From Fuerstiella sp. (GTDB lineage: Bacteria; Planctomycetota; Planctomycetia; Planctomycetales; Planctomycetaceae): a stretch of 36,007 nucleotides of DNA. The DNA lies in assembly GCA_029941865.1 (NCBI GenBank), contig JAPYTO010000041.1, positions 1 to 36,007 on the forward strand. The letters are read 5' to 3'. A model generated the notes under the pieces. That model was given only the letters and a program-made list of their open reading frames with translations, was not told the DNA's origin and made no database searches. Position 1 is the first letter of the stretch, and every line of letters starts with the position of its first letter. The position numbers and the translations under genes were made by a program. This document shows positions 27,145-35,878 of this stretch, one piece after another.

Positions 27145-28389
27145 ATGATCGACGCCGCAGAGCACAGAGCCAACCGTGTCTTCGTCCTTGCTATCGTGGC
27201 AGAATTGCTGCTGATCGGTGCGACCTGGCCATTGTGGACAGTCATCCACCCCTTCCCCGCAGCTCCGTTGCTCAGTGGGTTGGGCTCGGTTCCCATCGCC
27301 GTGGACTGGCTGACACTGGCAGTGCTGTTTGTCTCCTTTACCGCATATTTCCGGAGTCGCCGATCGTTGCCGGCCACGGTCCCGCAGTCGAATCCGGTTC
27401 AATGCAGCCTGGTGCTGATGACTGTTTCGGGAAGCCTGCTTGTAGTACTCAATCAGCACCGTCTGCAAACCTGGCACTGGCTGTTTCTTTCAGTCACAGC
27501 GCAGTCGATTCTGCTTTCCGGCCGACATCGCCTGTGGGCCCTGCGACTCACGTTTGCCACGATCTACATCTTTGCTGCGCTGTCCCGACTGGGGCCGGAC
27601 GTGGGCACAGGAATGTCGCGACAGCTTCTGCATGCAGCCTGCGCGCTCGTGGGCAACGAACAGCTGTTGCGAAACGAAACGCTGTTCTTCAATGCCTGTC
27701 TGGCAATGACGCTGGTTGAACTGGCGGTTGGTTTGTGTCTGATGTTGCCGCGATTTCGCCGAGCTGCTGTTGTGACAGCGATGGCTCTACACGCGTCGCT
27801 GTTGCTGCTGCTGAGTCCGATCGGGCTCAATCATCATTGGGGAGTTTTGGTATGGAACGCCTTTTTCCTGATTGCCATTCCGACGTTGTTCGCGGAAGTC
27901 AGACCACTGAATGCGGAACGCTCTCCCTCACCCGCGAACGTTCGACTACGCATCGCCGCAGCCGTCATCGTGTTGTTTCCACTGGCAGGTCTGTTCGGCA
28001 TTGCTGACAATTGGCCTTCATGGCAGCTGTATTCACCCAGACCAGATGTTGTTCGGCTGTACGTTGATGAAGTTTCGGTCGGACAACTGCCACATCATAT
28101 TCAGCCTTTTGTCGGGCAGCCACTCCCGCTCGATCGATGGTGTCCGGTTCGCCTCAATCAATGGTCACTCGCGACAACAGGAGCTCCACTCTACCCGGAA
28201 GATCGCTTTCAACTGACTGTCGTTCGGGCCGTGCTGCAGGATATGCCCGCAGCGGCCGTTCGAATCACCATCGAATCGGCTCAATCGCCGGCATGGTGGA
28301 ACCGAACAACCAAGGAACTCAACAGCGCTGAACTCGACAGTTTCACGCAAACAGAGTTTCTGCTGAACGGAAGAATCGTGAGACAATGA
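27145..28389 (+). CDS. Multi-pass membrane protein, HTTM/DoxX-like
   Basis: About 414 residues from the ATG at 27145, which begins just before the first membrane helix; the frame extends to 27049 but adds only a poor leader. There are some 7-8 hydrophobic helices (for example VFVLAIVAELLLIGATWPLW and LAVLFVSFTAYF), then a soluble C-terminal part of ~120 residues. The helix IYIFAALSRLGPDVGTG and the later HASLLLLLSPIGLNHHWGVL recall HTTM (vitamin-K-carboxylase-like) membrane proteins, though the match is weak. Function unknown. Its stop overlaps by ATGA with a small downstream ORF. Confidence 0.68.
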   Translation: MIDAAEHRANRVFVLAIVAELLLIGATWPLWTVIHPFPAAPLLSGLGSVPIAVDWLTLAVLFVSFTAYFRSRRSLPATVPQSNPVQCSLVLMTVSGSLLVVLNQHRLQTWHWLFLSVTAQSILLSGRHRLWALRLTFATIYIFAALSRLGPDVGTGMSRQLLHAACALVGNEQLLRNETLFFNACLAMTLVELAVGLCLMLPRFRRAAVVTAMALHASLLLLLSPIGLNHHWGVLVWNAFFLIAIPTLFAEVRPLNAERSPSPANVRLRIAAAVIVLFPLAGLFGIADNWPSWQLYSPRPDVVRLYVDEVSVGQLPHHIQPFVGQPLPLDRWCPVRLNQWSLATTGAPLYPEDRFQLTVVRAVLQDMPAAAVRITIESAQSPAWWNRTTKELNSAELDSFTQTEFLLNGRIVRQ

Positions 28390-28559
28390 CGTACTCAGAC
28401 AACACGCCGACCATAGTGCGGAGACTTGTTACCGATGACTTCAAGAACATCGTCTACAGCAGCTTAAAAATTGAAGGAACCGGTTCCGGCTCGTGGGGGC
28501 ACCAGTTCTGCGATGAAAACACGTCAACCGCGGCCATGAGTCAGCGAGAATCGCTGTAA
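28386..28559 (+). CDS. Possible small protein (57 residues), coupled by ATGA overlap
   Basis: A 57-codon frame whose ATG overlaps the stop of the membrane-protein gene in the classic ATGA arrangement that favours translational coupling. It starts MTYSDNTPTIVRRLVTDDFK and ends SQRESL. It overlaps the 3' end of the convergent hydrolase gene by 19 bases. No motif is recognised and no ribosome binding site of its own is seen. A perfect 12-base palindrome (ggaaccggttcc, 28476-28487) lies inside. Could be chance. Confidence 0.35.
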   Translation: MTYSDNTPTIVRRLVTDDFKNIVYSSLKIEGTGSGSWGHQFCDENTSTAAMSQRESL

Positions 28560-30934
28560 GGCTCGGAAACAACGCCCGGCACGAACCGGCTGACGGGATA
28601 ACGCTGGTCAAACGAAATCACGAACTGGCCATTGGTCGTTTCGTAGACAATTTCGCTGCGTCGTTCGAAGTCACTCGGCCCAACTCTGCGTTTCGCTGCC
28701 ACGCCATCCGGCAGCAGATATTCCCCGGCGACCTGGAACACGATCTCCGTGCGGTTTCCCAGCGCATGGCCGAGGCTGCTGAATGCTGTTGCATTCAGAT
28801 CACATTCGTCGATGAAGTACGCGACGACATCCAGATCAGCGGCTTTCATATTGCGAACCATCTCCTGTGCGTCAGCGAATGGGCACGTGGAGTCGTTCAC
28901 GCCATGCACCACGACAATCTTCGTCTGATGGTTCCGTTCTGTCATGGTCGCCAGATGCCTGGGGTTGCCGACGAACCGCAGTTCCTGCTCATCGATCGAC
29001 AGAAAGTATGTGCTGTGTCGATCACGGCTCCACCGGGCATTCAGGCCACTTCCACCGGCCAGATTAAAAGCGATGTCGTCGCTGAGTTTCTTCATGCCGC
29101 ACATGTCAACCACACAGGCAAAGGTGTGTGGAGCCAGTTTGTTGGCCATCAACGTGACATTGCCACCGCCTGATCCGCCCGTGCAGTAGATACGTCCATC
29201 GTCATACGAGTGACCGGCGGCGCTAAGTCCATGGCGGACCCAGGCCAGCGCTCGCAGCGCGTCAACAGCCTGCAGGTAACCAAAATCATACGGTTCCGGA
29301 TCGTCGATGGAAGATTTGCGACCGCTCTGCAGGTAGTCGACGCACACGGCAATCACGTTCAGTCGGTCGGCCAGCGCGGTGGGACTGGCGGTCCCCGCAC
29401 ATCGTTCACCACCCCAGTTGTGCAGCGTCAACATGATGCCGGTCTGATCAGTCACGTTTTCCAACGCGCCGCCGGGGTAGTACAGGGACGTCCTCACGCT
29501 GCGAGGTCCCGGTTGATGTGGCCACGACTGCGCAGGGACGAAGACGTGATCATTGTGGGCCGGCAGCATATTCCGAGCCGCCATCCATGTCCGTTTCTGT
29601 TCGGCGATCCATTCGTCGACGACTTTCTCCGCCGGCCGTTCGTCCGAATCGCGACGTTCAATAAATCGAAGATCTTTGCCCTGAACAATTCGGCGTATCA
29701 GTTCGGTTCGATCAGATGTAGCAGCATCGTCGACGGTATCCAGGTCCGCAGATTCATTCGTCTCAGGCTCGACGTCCGGTTCGACGTCAGACGCATCATC
29801 GGACAACACCTGCAGGACATTTGGCAGGACCGGCACGACGTCCCACGGTCGACCGGCAAACTGAAAGCTCCAGTTGAGTACCCATTCGTAGTCGTGGACA
29901 AACTGTTTGTCGTCAATGGCTGCCGTCGTTGCGGAAACTGCGGGAATCACAAGGTCAGGCTTCATCCCGCGAATTCGTTTCGCCCATTCCGCCATCTCCG
30001 CCACCGATTGTCCTTCCACCGGCCAGGTCGTCACGTCGATCTCCGCGTCGGGAAAATGCTTTCGCAGCACTTCGGGCAACATCGCGTCGAACGGCGGCAT
30101 GGCAACAAGTTTGACCGACTGCTGCTGAGCCAGTCGGTCAAACGTGTGGTGCAGCGCGTCAATCGGCGGTGCAGAGGTCGCCAGAGAAACCTGTTTGCCG
30201 CAGATCTCCTGTGTCATTAACTCTGCAAAAATACGATGCCCGTTCATATTGGGATGAATCGTGTCGCTCATCAGCAGCATCCATTCTGCAGGATCGTCGT
30301 CCCGCAGCTGTTGCCACGCCGCAAAACAATCCACCAGCGACAAACTCAGTTCGTCGGCCAACTGACGGACCGCACCGGAGAACTCAGCCAGTCGATCGTT
30401 CGGCCGTGCCGGATTCTCGTAAACCGAGTTCGGTGTACATAGCAAGACGGCGGCCCCCGCGTCCTGGCAGCGGGCGATGATGGACCGCAGATTCTCTCGA
30501 TAATCAGCTAGTGAGACTCGGGTCACATCGTTCATACCAAACATCACGACAACAAGATGCGGCTGCTTCGCGATCACGTCTTTATCAATCCGTGCCAACG
30601 CATTCACCGTCGTGTGTCCACTGCTGCCGGCATTGATCATTTCCACGTTGGCCCGCGGATTCGCCTGCTGTAACGCCAGCCCCAGCATGTCGCACCAGGC
30701 GCGCACTCCACCGGTGTGATAATACGCTCCGGTGATGCTGTCTCCGAAACAGACAATGCGAGTCGTTTGACCGGTTGCCAGGCGTTGGGCGATATCGCTC
30801 AGCCGAACTCTACCGTCCGAAGCGTCAGGTTCGTCTGCTGACGCCTGCGCTGATGCCAGACACGCCATCAAAACGACAAGCTTCAGCGTAGCGAACGAAC
30901 TAGCGGGGGGCACTTTGTCAGTGTTGAACTTCAT
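28541..30934 (-). CDS. Two-domain secreted hydrolase: SGNH esterase fused to alpha/beta hydrolase
   Basis: A 797-residue exported protein; start supported by ggaaagg upstream of the ATG. Signal peptide at residues ~1-33. Residues ~45-245 are an SGNH/GDSL hydrolase: block I GDSITG at 64-69 with Ser66, GMND at 133-136, and DTIHP with Asp224 and His227. Residues ~275-375 look like a second SGNH-type fold lacking the catalytic blocks. Residues ~460-790 are an alpha/beta hydrolase, possibly DUF2920-like: GGSGGGN with nucleophile Ser588, probable acid Asp681 (HGVNDSTCPF) and His723 (LGHALGN). Likely acts on esterified polysaccharide in the periplasm, with both domains removing acyl groups. Substrate unproven. 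Monocistronic. Confidence 0.8.
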   Translation of the reverse strand: MKFNTDKVPPASSFATLKLVVLMACLASAQASADEPDASDGRVRLSDIAQRLATGQTTRIVCFGDSITGAYYHTGGVRAWCDMLGLALQQANPRANVEMINAGSSGHTTVNALARIDKDVIAKQPHLVVVMFGMNDVTRVSLADYRENLRSIIARCQDAGAAVLLCTPNSVYENPARPNDRLAEFSGAVRQLADELSLSLVDCFAAWQQLRDDDPAEWMLLMSDTIHPNMNGHRIFAELMTQEICGKQVSLATSAPPIDALHHTFDRLAQQQSVKLVAMPPFDAMLPEVLRKHFPDAEIDVTTWPVEGQSVAEMAEWAKRIRGMKPDLVIPAVSATTAAIDDKQFVHDYEWVLNWSFQFAGRPWDVVPVLPNVLQVLSDDASDVEPDVEPETNESADLDTVDDAATSDRTELIRRIVQGKDLRFIERRDSDERPAEKVVDEWIAEQKRTWMAARNMLPAHNDHVFVPAQSWPHQPGPRSVRTSLYYPGGALENVTDQTGIMLTLHNWGGERCAGTASPTALADRLNVIAVCVDYLQSGRKSSIDDPEPYDFGYLQAVDALRALAWVRHGLSAAGHSYDDGRIYCTGGSGGGNVTLMANKLAPHTFACVVDMCGMKKLSDDIAFNLAGGSGLNARWSRDRHSTYFLSIDEQELRFVGNPRHLATMTERNHQTKIVVVHGVNDSTCPFADAQEMVRNMKAADLDVVAYFIDECDLNATAFSSLGHALGNRTEIVFQVAGEYLLPDGVAAKRRVGPSDFERRSEIVYETTNGQFVISFDQRYPVSRFVPGVVSEPYSDSR

Positions 30935-31659
30935 TGATCAGACCTTTCCGAACAAGCGGTGACCAACATTCAGTACGGCAAGCACTCAACGTCAGACGCC
31001 AGACAGTCTAACTGCTCATGACCACATACGACAGAGTCGAGGTCTATGCAGAAAGGAACTAAAAAACGGGAATTCTACTTGTGGAAAAACGTAGAACGTT
31101 CCCCATTCCGGCTCCGAATTCAAGATGGCTGGTCGTGTCAACTCACGGCAAGCTGCTGCTCATTTGTCCGCAGCATTTGCAGTTCGGCTTTCTGGCAAGC
31201 CGAGCCAGTTCAAACAATCAGGCAATTTTTTCGCATCTTGCGAATGCAGATCAGCAGTGACAGATGGAAGTTTGAAAGTGGCACACTCCGCGGGAGCAGG
31301 TCACCGAGCGAGCGATTCCGTCGGAGGAATGATTGCCTGCTCGAACGTCGTTGGAATGCCCTGAGGTCGCCAGTCGGCTCCGCGAGTCGTTTCTGACCCG
31401 CGACGTTACCGGCGAAGCCAAACTTTCCTTCGGCCCGTGCTCCGGAATACCCTGGCTTTCCTTCCCGTGTTACGCAGCCGTCATATGTTCGACATCCCAT
31501 CGTCGACCTGAGGAAAAAGGACTGGAAAATCCTGCCAATCGGACCATACTCCGTATAGGCTTGAGGCTTCGACAAAAACACGTCGACAGGCTGTGCAGGG
31601 AGGCGGTCGTTGGAGGAATGCACAGCGGTTCGTGATCACATTGCAGTTAACGGAGAACG
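30935..31659. other. Interval without intact gene, left end of decayed region
   Basis: About 725 bases. The left part should hold the promoter of the hydrolase gene (minus). Several ORFs of 60-140 codons exist on both strands, but none has a family signature, a coherent hydrophobic pattern or a ribosome binding site. No catalytic sulfatase sequence (CxPSR region) is present here, though the 3' end of a sulfatase follows at ~31660. Possibly decayed coding sequence. Confidence 0.35.
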
Positions 31660-32399
31660 CATCGCCGACGACACGGCTGCAGGATGATGTCTGGGAGTTG
31701 TACAACACCGAAAAAGACTTCAGCCTGACCCAGGACCTTGCGAGCGAAGAACCTGAAAAACTGAAACGATTGCAGGCGCTGTTCGAAAAGGAGGCCATTA
31801 CCAACAACGTCTATCCTTTGGATGACCGTGTGTTTGAGCGATTTAATGCTGCCGTCGCAGGGCGTCCGGATTTAATGGGTACTCGGACCTCACTGACACT
31901 GTCCGAGGGCATGGATGGGATTCTGGAAAACACGTTCCTCAACGTTAAGAACAGATCCAAGACGATCGTTGCTGACGTCGGCCTGAAGGGCAGCGATAGT
32001 GGGGTCATTATTGCTCAGGGTGGAAAATTTGCCGGCTGGGCTTTGTACATGAATGATGGCAAACCTGCTTATACGTACAACTGGTTTGGACTCAAACGTT
32101 ACACCGTTGAGGCTCCGAGCCCGATCAAAAATGCAGAGGCCGAAATCAAGATCACGTTTGATTACGACGGCGGTGGGCCAGGAAAAGGTGGAACGGCTAC
32201 GCTGTTCGTTGATGGTAAAAAGGTCGCGGAAGGCCGAGTTGAAAAGACCGTGCCTTCTGTTTTTTCAGCGGATGAAACGACAGATGTCGGCCGAGATGAT
32301 GCAACCCAGGTTGCGGACAGGGTCTTTGCTGATTCGGAGGAATCAGAGTTTACCGGTACTGTGAACAAGGTCACGATCAGTATTCAGGACGAACAGTAG
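31593..32399 (+). pseudogene. Arylsulfatase C-terminal remnant
   Basis: The frame runs 268 codons from a GTG, but sulfatase similarity starts near 31660. It carries the end of the C-terminal subdomain of an arylsulfatase (DDVWELYNTEKDFSLTQDLA) and the long C-terminal extension seen in planctomycete arylsulfatases of ~750-800 residues (NNVYPLDDRVFERFNAAVAG, GTRTSLTLSEGM, YNWFGLKRYTVE, DYDGGGPGKGGTATLFVDGK). The whole N-terminal catalytic domain, with the CxPSR sequence that is modified to formylglycine, is missing, so it cannot be an active sulfatase. The reading frame is intact over the remnant, which suggests recent loss or continued translation of a lectin-like piece. A second remnant follows directly at 32403. 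Confidence 0.82.
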
Positions 32400-32402
32400 C
32401 AC

Positions 32403-32540
32403 AACCCGCTGTTCCTCGCGGACGAGACAACAGACATGGGGCTCGACAACAAGACACCTCTTGTCGAAGGCATTGGCGTTGGCGTTGGCCGCGAGGAAAC
32501 ACGATTCGCTGGTACGATCGACACGGTGACAGTCAAAGGA
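32403..32540 (+). pseudogene. Second arylsulfatase C-terminal remnant
   Basis: Beginning three bases after the stop of the first remnant, in the frame of 32403, the translation reads NPLFLADETTDMGLDNKTPL and then ETRFAGTIDTVTV. This matches the extreme C-terminus of the preceding remnant (FSADETTDVGRDDATQV ... EFTGTVNKVTISI) and of arylsulfatases in general, at about half identity. It is therefore a piece of a different sulfatase gene, about 45 residues, joined end to end with the first. Nothing upstream in this frame belongs to a sulfatase. Confidence 0.72.
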
Positions 32541-32780
32541 AAGGCCGTGGAGTGGCGTGTGTCGACGTCTCTCGTCATTGCAGTGTTTCGATTCGGCACG
32601 ATTGAACCAACGCGGATTTTCAAGACCTTCAGATCATTGGTGAGGCCGAAATGAGAGATTGAAATGGAAAAACGGCATCAGACAGGAAATGATTTCGGAC
32701 TTAGCTCGCCGATCCAGGATTCGCCGGGCAAATCACGTCAGCGCTGCACTCAACATGTCATGGTCATGGAGCGGCAGTTG

Positions 32781-33587
32781 TCATAGGGGCAGCGTCAACA
32801 CGGGCTGATCCGCCCCACTACGAAAGTCAACCTGTGAGGCCACGATCTGGTCCAGCAGCATCAGTGTTCGCTTGCTGTTTACGTCCCGGTCGTCGACGTA
32901 GAACCAGTAGCCGCGGTACGGTACACATACGGCCGCGTCGTCTGGCTTGTGCCGGGAGTGCCTGACGCAGAAACATCCCACGACCGGATGCCAGTTAAAG
33001 AGCGTGTTGTCGAAGTTCCGTGTGAATCGGACGATCCCCTTTTCCCGATGGTCTTGCGGCACCTGCACACCCTTGGAAAGGTAGGATCTGATCTGCTGCA
33101 ACGATCGCGGCATGATAAGGATCTGTTTTCGTTTTCCATGAGGTTCGTCTGTTGACGGCAGCAGTCCTCCCAGTGCCAGCTTGAGTTCAAACTCCCGTTC
33201 ATCAGGATCCAGGCCCAGCATATCAAAGACCGTCCGCCCGTCCGGAGACTGCACTGCCTCCTCTGAAAACCGCAAAATTGTGGTTTGCAGGACCTTGTTA
33301 AGGACAACCGATTCGCCGGACTCGGTTGGCTCGTAGGCATATCCGGAGTCCTCTGCCGCGCGAATCTCAGATGGCTGCAGCGCTTCCACAGAAATCGGTC
33401 CGTAGACAGGAACGAGTTTCCGTTTGCGGCTGATTTCGAGACCGTTTGACGTACGGAGCCACTGCAGACTTGCCAGCAGTGTCTGAAAGCGGCCGTATTC
33501 GGGTGGATCGGCGGGGATTGGTCCGCTGTTGCCGGCGAACCCGTACGCTGTCCCCATAAAGTTGCTGTTGTCGTCCGTGTTTAACAC
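32781..33587 (-). pseudogene. Chimeric ORF: tail of exported protein joined to C-terminal part of planctomycete conserved protein
   Basis: The 268-residue frame has two origins. Its first ~30 residues (from a GTG at 33587, with the open frame continuing further upstream) are the missing tail of the exported protein encoded at 33616-34101. From about residue 31 (YGRFQTLLASLQWLRTSNG) it is the C-terminal two thirds of a planctomycete-specific family, recognised from memory by VPVYGPISVEALQP, RGYWFYVDDRDVNSKRTLML and the ending PVLTLPL; those proteins normally have a lipoprotein-like N-terminus, which is absent here. So the gene was 5'-truncated and fused at about 33497. No start suited to the second part is seen, and the product is probably not made or not exported. 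Function of the family is unknown. Confidence 0.7.
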
Positions 33588-33615
33588 AACGAAACCAGCA
33601 TAGGTTGTGCCACCA

Positions 33616-34101
33616 TTAATCAGCGTCTGTCTGTAACTCGGATGTTACGTCTGCACTGATATCAGCATTCAGATCGGTGAAAGACGCAAACATCGTGGCC
33701 GTTTGCGCGAAGTCGGCGTCGTCCGCCGTACCGTTGCCGCTGTAAATGTATAACTCGATGTCCGGAAGAGTTGACGATGTCGTGTCCCTGATCAACGAGA
33801 ATGTCGCCGCATTAATCGTCGTACCAGAGAGACCGCCAGGTAAGATGAATTCCAGGACCCCGCGCTGATCAAATGGTGGCGGTGCGTTCTCTGGGCCGGC
33901 TGTCCCAACGGAGACGTCCACAGTGCCAGGGTTCATCGTTAACGAGTCGCCACTGGCCACAGCGAATCCGTTTCGCATCGCGTCGTTGTACTGGGCGTCA
34001 AAACTGCCCAGGTCACCGGTCGTCAAATTAACCACGCCCCCCGACGCGAACGCGGAGAGGGTTAGAACCAGTATGGGAGATACAGTGACGGGGACGCGCA
34101 T
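33616..34101 (-). pseudogene. Exported beta-rich protein, broken by 4-base duplication
   Basis: A 161-residue frame with a signal peptide (VTVSPILVLTLSAFASG) and a beta-rich mature part (GVLEFILPGG, INAATFSLIRDT, LPDIELYIYSGNGTADDADF) typical of planctomycete DNRLRE-like or PEP-CTERM-like secreted proteins. It ends ADVTSELQTDAD and a stop. The sequence gtctgtctgt at 33625-33634 (plus strand) is a tandem 4-base repeat; removing one copy turns LQTDAD-stop into LQTLINGGTTYAGFVVLNTDD, which runs without a break into the 32781-33587 frame. So the reading frame was interrupted by a slippage-type duplication. It may be expressed as a truncated protein. Confidence 0.75.
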
Positions 34102-34468
34102 AACACATATCCGGATACTAAGAAACGTAGCACCTTAAGTGGTACGTTCAAGGGGAAGGAGAATGCAAGTCAGCGTTGCACTTCCCCCGGGCCGCCGCTC
34201 CGGCGTGATGGCAAAACACCGGAGGCTGCGGTTCGGCCAATGCAGCACTGCTGAGTACTTCAGTTGAACCGCGCGAACTCTTGAAGTTGCCGACAGAAGT
34301 TATGAGTTATTGCGTACAATGCTGCAGCATTGAAGATAGACTTCTGTTTCGATGATGTCGCCCACCTCTGTCCATCGTGGCAATCGCACCGGGGGCGGCA
34401 TCCAGCATCTCTGGCTCTGCGACTTCACGGATTGTGGTCGTCCTGATTCTATGCTCTGGAAACATTCA
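34102..34468. other. Gene-free divergent interval
   Basis: About 367 bases. It holds one inverted repeat with a bulge: ggggaag + tgcaa (34152-34168) against ttgca + cttcccc (34176-34187). A longer frame for the next gene starts at 34352 but with an unlikely leader. Promoters for the divergent genes are expected here; none identified with confidence. Confidence 0.4.
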
Positions 34469-35878
34469 ATGCGTGTTTTCCGTCACTTCTGCCTGGCCTC
34501 AGCGGCATTCTTCCTTCATACGAACGACAAGGCTCATGCGGAAGATCATTCGAAGCTGATCGCTGCAGTTTTTGACGATTGCCATATTTTTGATGCGTCA
34601 CTTCAGATTCATACAAAGGCACAGCGATTGCCTCCTGACGAACGGTTCGTCTTCTTACACCACTGGGTTCTGCCACAAGACGGTGTTCGACCGGTGAGAA
34701 TTAATCTGGGATTCTCACCAACGTATCCGGGCCTGAATGCTCAATCAAGAGACACAGAGGGCCAACGGATTGCCACGGGTGGAGACGTCGTCTGCCCTGC
34801 AGTCGATCTGGTGGAGTTGGCAAAGCAACTTGGCCGATTGAACTCGATCAGATCGATTGCTGCACGCATCGATGCACGAAGCCGTAGTCAGAAAAAGAAC
34901 CTGCTGGCGTTTCGTTGTCTTATCGAGGTTGCCGATGGCAACTTCGCAGAAGCCACTCGACTAGCTGAGGAAGCCTTAGAACGAATCGATAGCGATGATC
35001 CGTACGACGAAGTGCATCGGAGTGCCGAATTGCTGCTCTTGCTGCAAGCGGATTCGGCCTCGTCACTTCGTGAAATCCTGGCTGATCAATTCGGGCCCCT
35101 GTTTGGAAGTAGTCGCTGGCCATCGATCGGCAACGTCTGGTCACGACACTTCGCTCGTCTGCTATTCCCAATAATCCCCGTGCTTCCAGAGGACGACTCT
35201 TTCACGCTATCCGTCCCAACCGGAGCGCCTTCGCACTGGAACCCCGTAACGTTTCCGAGTGCACTGCGACGCGGACTGGGGATGCCTCCTGCCAAGTGGA
35301 GGTTCACGAATTCTCAGGCCATTAACGCCTCCAGTCACGGTGACGACATTTTGTATTTTGACACTCCAATGCTGGGTGATGTCGAGATCGAAGATGATAT
35401 GACCGTATCGAATTGGCGCGAAGCAGAAATGATAGTGGGTGCACGATGGGTCGCCCCGTCGTTTCCCCTGAACTTCTACGATGTTGGAACACCACGACGA
35501 ATGTTGGCCCACCGGGAACTAACGAAACCAACGACCAGAACAGCCCACTGGTATCGCCACCGGACGCAACTGCGAGGCGCCACAGCCACGTTTTCGCTGG
35601 ACGGTCGAGTCGTCCATGAAGAAACGATGCCCGAGGTTCGTGACCCATGGATCGGTGTCCGCAGTCGCCATTTGAATGAAGGTGGCGCTCGAAACGTTCA
35701 CATCTCCGGGGACGCGAACATTCCCGAATATATCGACATGCTTGGTTCCGGGCTGGATTCGTGGATCGATTACTTTGGCGAAGACGCACCGTGGGATCAG
35801 TTACCGTGGACATTTCGAAATAACGAGATCTCAGGCCGCCGCCAGCGCCAAAGGACTGCGACTCCGACATTCTGGTGA
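34469..35878 (+). pseudogene. DUF1583-like exported protein, frame lost near 3' end, continues past window
   Basis: From the ATG at 34469 (MRVFRHFCLASAAFFLHTND, a signal peptide ending AHA) the product has ~469 residues; a frame to 34352 exists. ERFVFLHHWVLP, DLVELAKQLGRLNSI, and the lectin-like section WYRHRTQLRGATATFSLDG ... IGVRSRHLNEGGARNVHISG match, from memory, planctomycete DUF1581/DUF1583-type proteins of over 1000 residues. At WTFRNNEISGRRQRQ the usual continuation is lost and the frame stops at 35878. In the frame of 35829 (shifted +1) an uninterrupted translation (SAKGLRLRHSGDSRNWGAF ... GDFDVSIEFKMSIAGWEG) runs to the window end and fits the C-terminal part of the same family. So there is a frameshift, possibly with an internal deletion. 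Function unknown. Confidence 0.65.

Noticed and set aside
26850..27377. 175-codon minus-strand ORF
   Set aside because: Its first half is antisense to the membrane-protein gene and it lacks a ribosome binding site; the tail looks protein-like but this is not enough.
29210..30220. 336-codon plus-strand ORF
   Set aside because: It is fully antisense to the two-domain hydrolase gene, whose catalytic motifs prove the minus strand is coding. The ORF product is rich in R, H and V with no domain.
31210..31623. 137-codon minus-strand ORF in the decayed region
   Set aside because: No family signature, signal peptide or ribosome binding site; adjacent sequence is degraded.
33625..33634. Programmed frameshift instead of mutation at the gtct repeat
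   Set aside because: There is no slippery heptamer or downstream pseudoknot that I can see, and the frame after the shift leads into a chimeric ORF, so a decay mutation is simpler.
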